A stretch of 64,000 bases of DNA from an uncultured Prevotella sp. (GTDB lineage Bacteria; Bacteroidota; Bacteroidia; Bacteroidales; Bacteroidaceae), in assembly GCA_902798285.1 (NCBI GenBank), contig CADBVZ010000020.1:1-64000 (forward strand). Direction: 5' to 3'. Within the stretch, counting starts at the first letter, position 1, and each line of letters begins with the position of its first letter. The translations under genes and the position numbers were made by a program. Positions 8,362 to 16,614 of this stretch are shown in pieces. Below the pieces are notes generated by a model. It did no database searches. It saw nothing but the letters and a program-made list of their open reading frames with translations, and had not been told where the DNA came from.

Positions 8362-8761
8362 ACGTTATTTGAGGATGGCCCGCATCTGGGCAGAGAACTC
8401 ATATTGCAAACGCCGTCAGGTGGGTGCTTTGGTAGTCAAGGATAAAATGATTATCAGTGATGGCTATAACGGTACGCCCAGCGGTTTTGAGAACGTTTGT
8501 GAAGACGACGATAACGTGACGAAGCCTTACGTACTCCACGCCGAGGCCAATGCTATCACCAAACTAGCCCGTAGTTCTAACAATAGCGACGGTGCCACTA
8601 TCTACATTACAGCATCGCCTTGTATTGAGTGTGCAAAGCTCATTATCCAGGCAGGTATAAAGCGCGTGGTATATGGTGAGAAATATCGTCTGACGGATGG
8701 TATTGATTTGCTGAAGCGGGCTGGTATAGAGGTATTATACATAGGACCAGAAGAAAAATAA
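8333..8761 (+). CDS. Deoxycytidylate (dCMP) deaminase
   Basis: A 142-residue zinc-dependent deaminase that converts dCMP to dUMP for thymidylate synthesis. The zinc site is the pair HAE (His69, catalytic Glu71) and PCIEC (Cys97, Cys100). YNGTPSGF and the C-terminal KRAGIEV are typical of ComE/dCMP deaminases. It begins within the 3' end of the peptidase gene and is 12 bp before the S41 protease, so it is translationally linked to both. With the folate gene at 10461 the cluster has a pyrimidine/one-carbon flavour. Confidence 0.9.
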   Translation: MESKQQKLDERYLRMARIWAENSYCKRRQVGALVVKDKMIISDGYNGTPSGFENVCEDDDNVTKPYVLHAEANAITKLARSSNNSDGATIYITASPCIECAKLIIQAGIKRVVYGEKYRLTDGIDLLKRAGIEVLYIGPEEK

Positions 8762-8773
8762 AGTGATAAAAGT

Positions 8774-10468
8774 ATGAATAAGTATAGTCGTTTTACCCCT
8801 CTTTGGATGGCCGTATGCGTTGTCATCGGTATTCTTGTTGGCACTTTCTATGCTAACCATTTCTCGGGAAACAGACTCAATATCATCAACTCGAGTGGTA
8901 ACAAACTCAACAATCTGCTCCATATCATCGATGACCAGTATGTGGATACAGTAAATATCAACGATCTTGTGGAGAAGGCAATGCCACAGATTTTGGCTGA
9001 GCTCGATCCTCATTCTGTCTATATTACAGCCCGTGAAGGCGAAATAGCCAATGACGATCTTCGTGGCTCATTCTTTGGTATAGGTATAGAGTTTACCATT
9101 CGTCAGGATACTATTCGTGTACAGAATGTTATAGGAAATGGACCTGCTGAGCGTGCTGGCGTTTTGGCGGGTGATAAGATTGTAGAGGTCGACGACTCCA
9201 TCTTCGTAGGTAAGATATGTACGAATGCCGAGGCAATGCATCGTCTGAAAGGTCCGAAGGATACGAAGGTGAAGTTGGGCATTCTCCGTTATGGCGAGAA
9301 TAAGATACGTCATATCACAATCACACGTGGTGAGATACCTACAAAGAGTGTTACCTCATGTTATATGCTTGATGATGAGAGTGGCTATATTCGTATCAAG
9401 AATTTCGGTGAGAATACCTATCCAGAACTGCTCATTGCTTTGGCAAAGTTGTCGCAGCAGAATTTCAATAATCTGGTTATCGATTTACGTGGTAATACGG
9501 GAGGCTACCTTGAATCTGCCGTACAGATAGCCAATGAGTTCCTGTCGCGCGGACAGCTGATTGTCTATACTCAAGGTCGTGCTTTCCCTCGTCAGGATTA
9601 TCGTGCCGACGGACGAGGCTCTTATCAGCGTCTGCCCCTTGTGGTGCTTGTTGATGAGGTTTCTGCCTCTGCTTCAGAGATTCTCGCAGGTGCCATTCAG
9701 GATAACGACCGCGGTACTATTATTGGTCGCCGTTCCTTCGGTAAAGGTCTGGTTCAGAAGCCGATGGAGTTTAGCGATCACTCCATGATTCGTCTTACCA
9801 TAGCCCGTTACTATACGCCCTCGGGCCGTTGCATCCAGAAGCCCTATAGCGACGGATCGCATTACGATGATGATTGGATATCTCGTTATCAGCATGGTGA
9901 ATTCTTCTCTGAGGACAGTATCAAACATACAGGTCCTGAGTATCACACGTCGAATGGTCGTATCGTCTATGGCGGTGGTGGTATCACCCCTGATATTTTT
10001 ATCCCTGAGGACACCGTCGATATGACCTCTTATTATAAGGAGGCCACGATGAGCGGTTTGATACTCCAGTATGCTTTCGTTTATACCGACGAGAATCGCC
10101 AACTCCTCTCTGATATGAAGACGGTTAAGGAGATGGAGACTTATCTGAAGCGACAGAACATTGTGGATAAGTTTGCCACTTATGCCGATAAAAACGGTCT
10201 GAAACGTCGTAACCTGATGATACAGAGGTCGCACAAACTATTGGAGCGTTTCCTCGTCAGTCGTATCATTTACAACATCAATAACGAGCAGGCTTGGACG
10301 GAATATCTCAATCAGGATGATCCTTCTATCAAGGAGGCACTCCGATTGTTCCGTGAAGGTTCTGCCTTCCCTCAGAAACCCGTCACTCCAGTTCGCGACA
10401 AGCGCGTGGCTATGCTTTCCGACGATCCACATGTTCATGTCTCAGGTGTGCTGATAGCCCATGCTTAA
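8774..10468 (+). CDS. S41 C-terminal processing protease (CtpA-like)
   Basis: A 564-residue envelope serine protease. Residues 12-30 form a signal anchor. A PDZ domain follows (about 90-175; GIGIEFTIRQDTIRV, GPAERAGVLAGDKIVEV), then the S41 core. The catalytic dyad is Ser299 (middle serine of SASASE) and Lys324 (SFGKGLVQ), spaced 25 residues as in Tsp. About 150 C-terminal residues beyond the core are alpha-helical and typical for Bacteroidota paralogues. It overlaps the folate gene by 8 bp. It probably trims periplasmic proteins; substrates unknown. Confidence 0.9.
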   Translation: MNKYSRFTPLWMAVCVVIGILVGTFYANHFSGNRLNIINSSGNKLNNLLHIIDDQYVDTVNINDLVEKAMPQILAELDPHSVYITAREGEIANDDLRGSFFGIGIEFTIRQDTIRVQNVIGNGPAERAGVLAGDKIVEVDDSIFVGKICTNAEAMHRLKGPKDTKVKLGILRYGENKIRHITITRGEIPTKSVTSCYMLDDESGYIRIKNFGENTYPELLIALAKLSQQNFNNLVIDLRGNTGGYLESAVQIANEFLSRGQLIVYTQGRAFPRQDYRADGRGSYQRLPLVVLVDEVSASASEILAGAIQDNDRGTIIGRRSFGKGLVQKPMEFSDHSMIRLTIARYYTPSGRCIQKPYSDGSHYDDDWISRYQHGEFFSEDSIKHTGPEYHTSNGRIVYGGGGITPDIFIPEDTVDMTSYYKEATMSGLILQYAFVYTDENRQLLSDMKTVKEMETYLKRQNIVDKFATYADKNGLKRRNLMIQRSHKLLERFLVSRIIYNINNEQAWTEYLNQDDPSIKEALRLFREGSAFPQKPVTPVRDKRVAMLSDDPHVHVSGVLIAHA

Positions 10469-10994
10469 GTCAGAACTCCGTCAACAGATGCGTCAACTTA
10501 AACGACAATTCACTCCGCAACAGCTGAGTGAGTTGTCGTTTCCTATTATTTCAAGGCTGAAAGAGAAAATACGCGATGCCAATGTTATTATGGCCTACGA
10601 TGCATTGCCCGATGAGGTGAATACCCGTGAGTTGCTCGATGATCTCGTTGCCGAGGGGAAGACCGTTCTCCTGCCTAAGGTGCTCGATATTGAATCTATG
10701 GAATTGCGGCGCTATACGGGGAGTGATAGTCTCCGCGAGGGTGCTTTCCACATTATGGAACCTGTTGGCGAACGCTTTACCGATCTTCAGAAAATAGATG
10801 TAATTCTCGTTCCAGGAATGGCATTTGATGCGCAAGGACATCGTTTAGGGCGGGGCAAAGGCTATTACGACCGCTTCCTCTCATCTCTCACTTCCCACTT
10901 CTCACCTCTACTCATCGGTGTTTGCTTCGATTTCCAGAAAGTAAGTGAAGTCCCCGTCGATAAGTTCGATATTTCTGTCGACGAAGTTATTTAG
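10461..10994 (+). CDS. 5-formyltetrahydrofolate cyclo-ligase
   Basis: A 177-residue MTHFS enzyme that converts 5-formyl-THF to 5,10-methenyl-THF with ATP. It shows the basic N-terminus (LRQQMRQLKRQF), the folate-site run LVPGMAFDAQGHRLGRGKGYYDRF, and GVCFDFQ. Between GYYDRF and IGVCF lies SSLTSHFSPLL, encoded by five degenerate heptamers (10878-10912), where homologues have a short variable loop; the frame is kept. It overlaps the S41 gene by 8 bp at its start and DUF721 convergently by 4 bp at its end. Confidence 0.9.
   Translation: MLKSELRQQMRQLKRQFTPQQLSELSFPIISRLKEKIRDANVIMAYDALPDEVNTRELLDDLVAEGKTVLLPKVLDIESMELRRYTGSDSLREGAFHIMEPVGERFTDLQKIDVILVPGMAFDAQGHRLGRGKGYYDRFLSSLTSHFSPLLIGVCFDFQKVSEVPVDKFDISVDEVI
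10878..10912. repeat. Heptamer array inside the cyclo-ligase gene
   Basis: Five 7-bp units: CTCTCAT, CTCTCAC, TTCCCAC, TTCTCAC, CTCTACT. Read as codons they give SSLTSHFSPL in a surface loop. Confidence 0.8.
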
Positions 10995-11281
10995 CAGAAC
11001 CTGATATCAGCAATCACTTGACTGCTCACTTGTTCATTTAGTTTCTTAACCAATTCGCCACGCATCATCGAGAGGTTGGCCCTCAAGGCAGGATTGTTTA
11101 TGTGCACATACAGCGTCTGATTACGTATTTTCAAGTCCTGCGTGTGTTCGGCCACCATGTTGCCAGCCACCTCTGCCCATGAGTCTATGAGCCTTTTCTG
11201 TAGCAGTGGCGTCTCTAACCCTTGTGCACGCAGATTCCTCATAATGAGGTCCTTAATCTGTTGTACGTCTCTTTTAAACAT
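10991..11281 (-). CDS. DUF721 (DciA-like) protein
   Basis: A 96-residue protein of the DUF721/DciA family. The domain fills almost the whole length (LIDSWAEVAGNMVAEHTQDL, then LYVHINNPALRANLSMMRGELVKKLNE). DciA proteins in other phyla load the replicative helicase; that role here is inferred from the family. Its start overlaps the recF stop by 8 bp, and a recF-DUF721 pair near replication genes is common in Bacteroidota. Transcribed with recF. Confidence 0.85.
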   Translation of the reverse strand: MFKRDVQQIKDLIMRNLRAQGLETPLLQKRLIDSWAEVAGNMVAEHTQDLKIRNQTLYVHINNPALRANLSMMRGELVKKLNEQVSSQVIADIRFC

Positions 11282-12359
11282 TTATTTCTCCGTTGTCTAC
11301 GTGGAATATTTTATAATCGTGCGATGAGGCCGAGAGTATCTGGTCCAAGTGGTCGCGATTGGTGTCAGTAATGAAAATCTGCCCGTAATCGTCACCTGCC
11401 ACCAGTTTTACGATTTGTTCCACTCTGTTGGCATCAAGCTTATCGAATATATCGTCGAGCAGCAGTAATGGTGTCGTATTCGAGTTGGTACGCTTCAGGA
11501 AGTCAAACTGTGCCAGTTTTAGGGCGATTACAAACGTTTTATTCTGTCCCTGACTACCTTCTCGCTTCATCGGATGCCCACCCAGGCAGAATTCCAGATC
11601 ATCACGATGTATACCATGCAGCGAATAACCCACGGCACGATCTTTGAATCTGTCGCGTTGAATCACATCAAGCAATGGCCCTCGGTCACAATGTGATGTA
11701 TAGTTTAGTGTTACCTGTTCGCGGTTTTCTGATACTGCCTCATATATCTTCTGGAACAGAGGAGTCAACTCCTCCACAAAAGCCTTCCTGCACTTGTATA
11801 TATGTTCACCCTCAGAGGCCATCTGCTCTTCAAACAGACTCATTACCTCAGCGTCGGGTTCCTCTTCCTGTTTCAGCAGCACATTGCGCTGTTGCAAGGC
11901 CTTGTTGTAGCGGTTCATCGACTCTATATAACTACGGTCGTATTGCGAAATTACCAGGTCCATCAGTCGTCTGCGCTCCTCGCTACCACCTTCAATGAGC
12001 AGTGTGTCCGATGGTGCTACAATCACGATGGGTATCAGACCTATATGTTCCGATAGTCGTTTGTATTCTTTCTTATCGCGCCTAAAATGTTTCTTCTGTC
12101 CGCGTTTCATGGCTGCTGTTATCGTCAGGTCTTCGTTATACTTTCCTTCTAGCATGAAGAAATCCTCTCCATGCCTGATCACCTGCGAATCAATGGGGTT
12201 GTTGGCTGAGCGACAAAACGACAGGTAATAGATTGCATCCAATACATTCGTTTTGCCCACGCCGTTCTGACCAATCAGGCAATTGATTTTTGGCGAAAGC
12301 TCCAACGAAGCCTCTGCAATGTTTTTATAGTTAATAATCGATAGCTTTTCTAAAATCAT
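11274..12359 (-). CDS. recF: DNA replication/repair protein RecF
   Basis: A 361-residue SMC-like ATPase that loads RecA at gaps together with RecO and RecR. It begins MILEKLSIINYKNIAEASLE, with Walker A GQNGVGKTN (Lys36, Thr37), a central helical region, the signature SQGQNKTFVIALKLAQ and Walker B LLLLDDIFDKLD. The reading frame runs open to 12518, but that extension crosses the promoter box and a nonamer repeat (HKGHKEHKK), so the start is set at 12359 by family homology. The -7 box ends only 4 nt before this ATG, which predicts a leaderless mRNA. Confidence 0.93.
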   Translation of the reverse strand: MILEKLSIINYKNIAEASLELSPKINCLIGQNGVGKTNVLDAIYYLSFCRSANNPIDSQVIRHGEDFFMLEGKYNEDLTITAAMKRGQKKHFRRDKKEYKRLSEHIGLIPIVIVAPSDTLLIEGGSEERRRLMDLVISQYDRSYIESMNRYNKALQQRNVLLKQEEEPDAEVMSLFEEQMASEGEHIYKCRKAFVEELTPLFQKIYEAVSENREQVTLNYTSHCDRGPLLDVIQRDRFKDRAVGYSLHGIHRDDLEFCLGGHPMKREGSQGQNKTFVIALKLAQFDFLKRTNSNTTPLLLLDDIFDKLDANRVEQIVKLVAGDDYGQIFITDTNRDHLDQILSASSHDYKIFHVDNGEINV

Positions 12360-12363
12360 GCTA

Positions 12364-12371
12364 CAAAGGTA
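12364..12371 (-). promoter_or_regulatory. -7 box for recF
   Basis: TACCTTTG on the minus strand. Only four bases separate its final G from the recF ATG at 12359, leaving no room for a ribosome-binding site. Confidence 0.65.
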
Positions 12372-12419
12372 GGTATTTTTCTCCATAAAGTATACAAAGC
12401 ACATTAAATTAATGTTTTT

Positions 12420-12446
12420 TTTGTGTTCTTTGTGTCCTTTGTGATT
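12420..12446. repeat. Nonamer tandem repeat upstream of recF
   Basis: Three 9-bp units TTTGTGTTC, TTTGTGTCC, TTTGTGATT. On the minus strand they would read NHKGHKEHK, a repeat type seen in many unrelated genomes. It lies between the divergent recF and TPR promoters. Confidence 0.7.
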
Positions 12447-12455
12447 TATTTTTTG

Positions 12456-12463
12456 TAATTTTG
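12456..12463 (+). promoter_or_regulatory. -7 box for the TPR protein
   Basis: TAATTTTG, 42 nt before the ATG at 12506. Confidence 0.55.
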
Positions 12464-12505
12464 CACCCGATTTATGCGTAAACAATAATAAAATAACAAA
12501 TAATA

Positions 12506-13189
12506 ATGGCAAATACAACGAATCAACAGCAGGCAGCTCCTACGATGGAGCAGAGCCTGAATCAGAGTGAGGCCTTCTTCCTGAAGTATAAGAAGGCTAT
12601 TATCGCTGCAGTGGTAGCCCTTATCGTTATCGTTGCAGGTATCGTTCTTTACAAGACTTATGTGTCAGGTCCTCGCGAGGTGAAAGCCAGCACAGCTATT
12701 GCTAAGGGACAAGAGTACTTCCAGGCTGCTAACTATGAGATGGCTCTCAATGGCGACAGTGTTAATTTCAAGGGCTTTGCTAAGCTTGCCGACGAGTATA
12801 GCAGCACTGCTGCAGGCAATCTGGCTAACCTCTATGCTGGTCTCTGCTATGCCAAGCTCGACAAGTGGGAGGATGCAGTGAAGTACCTCGAGAAGTACGA
12901 TGCTGCTGACGATCAGATGATTTCTCCCGCTGCTGAGGGTGCTCTGGGTAATGCCTATGCTCACCTCAACCAGCTTGATAAGGCTGTTTCTCATCTGAAG
13001 AAGGCTGCCGAGAAGGCCGACAACAATTCACTTTCACCCACATTCCTGATCCAGGCTGGTGAGATTCTCGAGAGCCAGGGTAAGAATGATGAGGCTCTGA
13101 AGCTCTATCAGACCGTAAAGGAGAAGTACTTCAACTCTATGGCCTATCAGACCATCGATGGTTACATCGAGCGCGTTTCAGCTAAGTAA
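12506..13189 (+). CDS. Membrane-anchored tetratricopeptide repeat protein (YfgM/BamD-like arrangement)
   Basis: A 227-residue protein with a short cytoplasmic tail, one membrane helix (about 31-51, [19 protein letters not shown]) and a periplasmic TPR solenoid (about 65-225; [64 protein letters not shown]). The layout resembles YfgM-like proteins that work near the Sec translocon, but it may be a general scaffold. It is 14 bp before ribH. Codon use suggests high expression (strong preference for AAG, GCT, GAG). Confidence 0.8.
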   Translation: MANTTNQQQAAPTMEQSLNQSEAFFLKYKKAIIAAVVALIVIVAGIVLYKTYVSGPREVKASTAIAKGQEYFQAANYEMALNGDSVNFKGFAKLADEYSSTAAGNLANLYAGLCYAKLDKWEDAVKYLEKYDAADDQMISPAAEGALGNAYAHLNQLDKAVSHLKKAAEKADNNSLSPTFLIQAGEILESQGKNDEALKLYQTVKEKYFNSMAYQTIDGYIERVSAK

Positions 13190-13203
13190 TTGTCAATTCG
13201 ATA

Positions 13204-13680
13204 ATGGCTACTGCACTTCATAACCTCAGCGACTACGACTTTAATGCCGTTCCCGATGCATCGAACATGACGTTTGGTGTGGTCGTAGCAGAGTGGAATC
13301 CCGAGATTACGGGAGCGCTGCTCAGTGGCTGCGTCTCAACGCTTGAGAAGCATGGCGCTCTGCCTGAGAATATTCATGTGAAGACCGTTCCAGGTTCCTT
13401 TGAACTTATTTACGGAGCTCACCAGATGACCCTTAATGATGGTTATGATGCCGTCATCATCCTTGGTTGTGTTATTCGTGGCGAGACACCTCATTTCGAT
13501 TACATCTGTCAGGGAGTCACCGAGGGTATAGCCCGACTGAATGCGACGAGTCCTGTACCAGTTGTGTTTGGTCTGCTAACTACGAACGACCTCCAACAGG
13601 CTAAGGATCGCTCAGGTGGCCGCTTTGGCAATAAAGGTGATGAATGCGCTGTAGTTGCCATCAAGATGGCAAAGTTCTAA
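13204..13680 (+). CDS. ribH: 6,7-dimethyl-8-ribityllumazine synthase
   Basis: A 158-residue enzyme for the penultimate step of riboflavin synthesis, condensing the ribityl-pyrimidinedione with dihydroxybutanone phosphate. Visible motifs are [19 protein letters not shown] (substrate aromatic Trp), [25 protein letters not shown] and [17 protein letters not shown] near the C-terminus. The length fits the capsid-forming family. No other rib gene is nearby. It ends at a strong bidirectional terminator shared with the convergent esterase. Confidence 0.95.
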   Translation: MATALHNLSDYDFNAVPDASNMTFGVVVAEWNPEITGALLSGCVSTLEKHGALPENIHVKTVPGSFELIYGAHQMTLNDGYDAVIILGCVIRGETPHFDYICQGVTEGIARLNATSPVPVVFGLLTTNDLQQAKDRSGGRFGNKGDECAVVAIKMAKF

Positions 13681-13690
13681 GAAAAAAAGT

Positions 13691-13716
13691 AAATCCCAGC
13701 CGGCTGGCTGGGATTT
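13691..13716. terminator. Bidirectional terminator between ribH and the CE15-like esterase
   Basis: Inverted repeat AAATCCCAGCC / GGCTGGGATTT with a 4-base loop, flanked by an A-run and a T-rich tail; serves both convergent genes. Confidence 0.85.
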
Positions 13717-13717
13717 A

Positions 13718-14881
13718 TTATTTAATCCACTTGTCAAGATCTACTTTCCCTTCAAAGTCTGGAGCAATGCGTATGTTGCTGGTATCCACATCCGTCTTGC
13801 CTAGTAGGAACTTGTCGATGAAGGCTTCTACCTCAGGATACTGGCTTTCAGGTAGCATGCAGTGCATGTGGCCACCTATGATGCTATAGCCCATGCGATC
13901 GGCGATGCCGAATTTCTCCCATACTTTACGGGCCGCATTCAGCGATACGTAGGCACTTTCGTCGGCCAACCATTTATAGTCTGTATTGCCAATTACCAAT
14001 AGTGCCCTTGGGCAAACCATCGCGCAGAGCTCATGGTGATCGTATGGCATCAGATACACGCTGTCGCCATGGAATTGTTCCAGCATCGACTCCTTAAACC
14101 AGTGATAGTCTGTGCGATCCAGATTCTCCACACTGTCCACCTTGCAGTTGTAGCGCCATGAAGCAGCTCCTCCACCACCAGGTTCCTGAGCAATGGTTAG
14201 TGCCACGCGCTCATCGAAAGCGCCACAGAACAGTGACATCTTTCCAGCATAACTACAGCCTGAAACGCCGATACGCTTTACGTCAATCTTCGTCTTCTCA
14301 GGACCCAACTGCTCCAGACCGTCTATCAGTCTACTCAGTCCCCAAGCCCATTCGCTGTAGGCACCATTGTCTTTAAGATGAGGGTACAGACGGTCGAAAT
14401 TGTGCTCACCCCTTTCGTGGTGTTTACGCCATCGTCCTTGTGTATAGTCGTTCACCTGATCTTCGTGGAAGTTCATGATGGCAATGGGACGATTCTCAAA
14501 CAGTGCCTTGGGCAGTGACAATCGGCTGGTGCCAATCATCAGCGCGTAGGGAGCTTCGCCCATGGTGGGGTAGTGCAGACATGATTTCAGTGTCAGCGTT
14601 TCGCCATTCACGGTTACATCCACTATCAGGGTGTCGCCCTTCATACTGGCTTTGATGGCTTCAGGGCTTACGTCTGGCTTCTCGCCGATGCCATACTGCT
14701 GAATCATCTGACTGATTTCCTGACGACGCTGACTCCACTGGCTGAGGTTCTCCACGCGCGTGGTGCCGTCGTTCATCAGCAACGGGTCAGGTAAAGCCTG
14801 CATGGGTTCCTTTAATTGGGCTGAGGCCGAAAGCGCACAACCCATCAATAGTAGCGATAATAAGTTGTTTCTGTACATCAT
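13718..14881 (-). CDS. CE15-like glucuronoyl esterase / alpha-beta hydrolase
   Basis: A 387-residue secreted hydrolase with a signal peptide (LLSLLLMGCALSASA|Q). The nucleophile lies in VSGCSYAGKM (Ser210), which resembles the CE15 GCSRNGK box. The following AQEPGGGGAASWRYN matches the conserved Gln-Glu-Pro/Ser-Gly stretch of CE15, and the likely catalytic His is in GGHMHCML near the C-terminus. CE15 enzymes cleave ester bonds between glucuronoxylan and lignin; the Arg-Asn of the classical box is replaced by Tyr-Ala here, so specificity may differ. ATG at 14878 is an equally likely start. It is monocistronic with its own promoter. Confidence 0.8.
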   Translation of the reverse strand: MMYRNNLLSLLLMGCALSASAQLKEPMQALPDPLLMNDGTTRVENLSQWSQRRQEISQMIQQYGIGEKPDVSPEAIKASMKGDTLIVDVTVNGETLTLKSCLHYPTMGEAPYALMIGTSRLSLPKALFENRPIAIMNFHEDQVNDYTQGRWRKHHERGEHNFDRLYPHLKDNGAYSEWAWGLSRLIDGLEQLGPEKTKIDVKRIGVSGCSYAGKMSLFCGAFDERVALTIAQEPGGGGAASWRYNCKVDSVENLDRTDYHWFKESMLEQFHGDSVYLMPYDHHELCAMVCPRALLVIGNTDYKWLADESAYVSLNAARKVWEKFGIADRMGYSIIGGHMHCMLPESQYPEVEAFIDKFLLGKTDVDTSNIRIAPDFEGKVDLDKWIK

Positions 14882-14920
14882 AATGTCTATGGTTTTTAAA
14901 TTTACAATGAATTTATGCTG

Positions 14921-14928
14921 CAAAGATA
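14921..14928 (-). promoter_or_regulatory. -7 box for the CE15-like esterase
   Basis: TATCTTTG on the minus strand, about 40 nt before the start; it sets the start downstream of the longer open frame. Confidence 0.6.
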
Positions 14929-14934
14929 CTAAAA

Positions 14935-14962
14935 ACTCTCAATTCTCAATTCTATATTCTAA
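14935..14962. repeat. Heptamer array (intergenic)
   Basis: Four units ACTCTCA, ATTCTCA, ATTCTAT, ATTCTAA between the divergent esterase and exonuclease promoters. Confidence 0.65.
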
Positions 14963-14971
14963 TTTTTTTTG

Positions 14972-14979
14972 TAACTTTG
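14972..14979 (+). promoter_or_regulatory. -7 box for exonuclease III
   Basis: TAACTTTG, 19 nt before the ATG at 14999. Confidence 0.6.
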
Positions 14980-14998
14980 CGCCCAAAAAAGAAAGCGT

Positions 14999-15748
14999 AT
15001 GAAGTTTGTCAGTTGGAATGTAAATGGTTTGCGCGCGTGCGAGGGTAAGGGTTTCAGTGATATTTTCCATCAGCTCGATGCCGATTTTTTCTGTCTGCAA
15101 GAGACGAAGATGCAGGAGGGACAACTCGATCTGCAGTTCGATGGTTACCAGAGCTACTGGAACTATGCCGATAAGAAAGGCTACTCAGGCACCGCCATCT
15201 TTACCCGCCACCAGCCTCTCAGTGTGGAATATGGCATTGGTATCGATCTTCACGACCATGAGGGTCGTGTGGTGACACTCGAGATGCCCGATTTCTATCT
15301 GGTATGCTGTTACACGCCCAACTCGCAAGATGGACTGAAGCGCTTGGAGTACCGCATGTCGTGGGAGGATGCCTTCCGCGCTTACCTCAAGCGCCTCGAC
15401 GCAGTGAAACCCGTCATCCTCTGTGGCGACTTGAACGTGGCTCACGAGGAAATCGATATCAAGAATCCTAAGAGCAATCGCCATAATGCTGGCTTTACCG
15501 ACGAGGAGCGCGAGAAGTTCAGCGACCTGCTGGCCTGTGGCTTTACCGATTCGTTCCGTTGGAAGTATCCTGATGAGGTGAAGTATTCGTGGTGGAGCTA
15601 TCGTTTCCAGGCGCGTCAGAAGAATGCCGGTTGGCGTATCGATTACTTCGTGGTGAGCAATCGTCTACAGGATCGCATCGACGATGCTGAGATATATACC
15701 GACATTCTGGGTTCCGACCATTGTCCCGTCGCCCTCACGCTTCGTTGA
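14999..15748 (+). CDS. Exodeoxyribonuclease III / AP endonuclease
   Basis: A 249-residue Xth/ExoA enzyme that cuts DNA at abasic sites and removes 3' blocks in base excision repair. The fold signatures are in order: VSWNVNGLRA, FCLQETKMQE (metal Glu), GYSGTAIFTR, VCCYTPNS, VILCGDLNVAHEEIDI (catalytic Asp/Asn), and near the C-terminus YSWWSYR, GWRIDYF and GSDHCPV (catalytic Asp-His). The length is standard. Monocistronic. Confidence 0.95.
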   Translation: MKFVSWNVNGLRACEGKGFSDIFHQLDADFFCLQETKMQEGQLDLQFDGYQSYWNYADKKGYSGTAIFTRHQPLSVEYGIGIDLHDHEGRVVTLEMPDFYLVCCYTPNSQDGLKRLEYRMSWEDAFRAYLKRLDAVKPVILCGDLNVAHEEIDIKNPKSNRHNAGFTDEEREKFSDLLACGFTDSFRWKYPDEVKYSWWSYRFQARQKNAGWRIDYFVVSNRLQDRIDDAEIYTDILGSDHCPVALTLR

Positions 15749-15798
15749 AGAAATCGCACCGTTTGCTGAAATGATTTGGCCGTCATGGGTAATTTGAC

Positions 15799-15806
15799 TA
15801 TCTTTG
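15799..15806 (+). promoter_or_regulatory. -7 box for the polyphosphate operon
   Basis: TATCTTTG, 20 nt before the ATG at 15827, with ttTGG about 20 bases further upstream. Confidence 0.6.
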
Positions 15807-15826
15807 CAGCACAAAACAAATAACAG

Positions 15827-16603
15827 ATGACAGAGATTCTGAATGAATATGACTCTATAACGCTCGACGAGATGCGCAGCATCCGCCTGATGAACAGGAT
15901 CGACACCAAGTTCGTGACCACGGTGCCGATGCTGCGTCAGTTGTTGCTGCTGGCCAAGGACGACTATTTCGTGCAGGAGTCTCAGGGTGAGCGCATATCA
16001 CCTTATTATACGCTATACTTTGATACGCCCGATTGCAAGATGTACAATCGTCATGAGGCAGGCCATCTCTCTCGTCAGAAGGTTCGTGTACGTTCCTATG
16101 TCAATGCCGGACTTAATTTCCTTGAGGTAAAGACGAAGAACAATCACGGACGAACGAAGAAGAAGCGCATCGAGGCCCTCAACTTCGATCCTGAGAATCA
16201 TTCAATTTTCAATGTTCAATCTTCATTGTTCTCCGACTTCCTTCAGACCTATCTGAAGTACCCCCAACAGTCACTAGTACGTCAGGTTGAGAACCGTTTC
16301 GATCGTATTACGCTGGTCAACAAGGCTAAGACTGAGCGACTTACCATCGATACGAATCTGCGATTCCATAATATCAGTACGAATAATTACCGTTTTATGG
16401 AGGATCTCGTGGTGATTGAACTGAAGCGCGATGGTCTGCAGCCTTCTCCCATTCTGCCGCTGCTTACCAAGTTGCGCATCCATCCGCATGGCTTCTCGAA
16501 GTATTGCATTGGCTCGGCTCTTACTAACGCTGATCTGCGTCGCAATCGCATCAAGCCCCGTCTGCATAGCGTAGAGAAAATATTAAACTCTTGTAACTTA
16601 TAA
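15827..16603 (+). CDS. VTC-domain polyphosphate polymerase
   Basis: A 258-residue VTC4-like catalytic domain (triphosphate tunnel fold) that makes polyphosphate from ATP. Recognisable strands are RIDTKFV (basic entry), YTLYFDTPDCKMYNRH, KVRVRSYVNAGLNFLEVKTK and LVVIELKRDG; alternating Lys/Arg/Glu residues line the tunnel. About residues 125-137 (SIFNVQSSLFSD) are encoded by a heptamer array in a loop before YLKYPQQSLV. It is followed by DUF4956 after 11 bp, the usual partner in Bacteroidota and Firmicutes polyphosphate loci. First gene of a three-gene operon. Confidence 0.88.
   Translation: MTEILNEYDSITLDEMRSIRLMNRIDTKFVTTVPMLRQLLLLAKDDYFVQESQGERISPYYTLYFDTPDCKMYNRHEAGHLSRQKVRVRSYVNAGLNFLEVKTKNNHGRTKKKRIEALNFDPENHSIFNVQSSLFSDFLQTYLKYPQQSLVRQVENRFDRITLVNKAKTERLTIDTNLRFHNISTNNYRFMEDLVVIELKRDGLQPSPILPLLTKLRIHPHGFSKYCIGSALTNADLRRNRIKPRLHSVEKILNSCNL
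16201..16235. repeat. Heptamer array inside the VTC gene
   Basis: Five units TTCAATT, TTCAATG, TTCAATC, TTCATTG, TTCTCCG, in frame, coding for a loop (SIFNVQSSLFSD). Confidence 0.8.
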
Positions 16604-16614
16604 AAAGAAACAAT

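Noticed and set aside
12360-12518. Upstream extension of recF to 12518
   Set aside because: It would encode a repeat (HKGHKE) and the promoter box, and homologues start at MILEKL.
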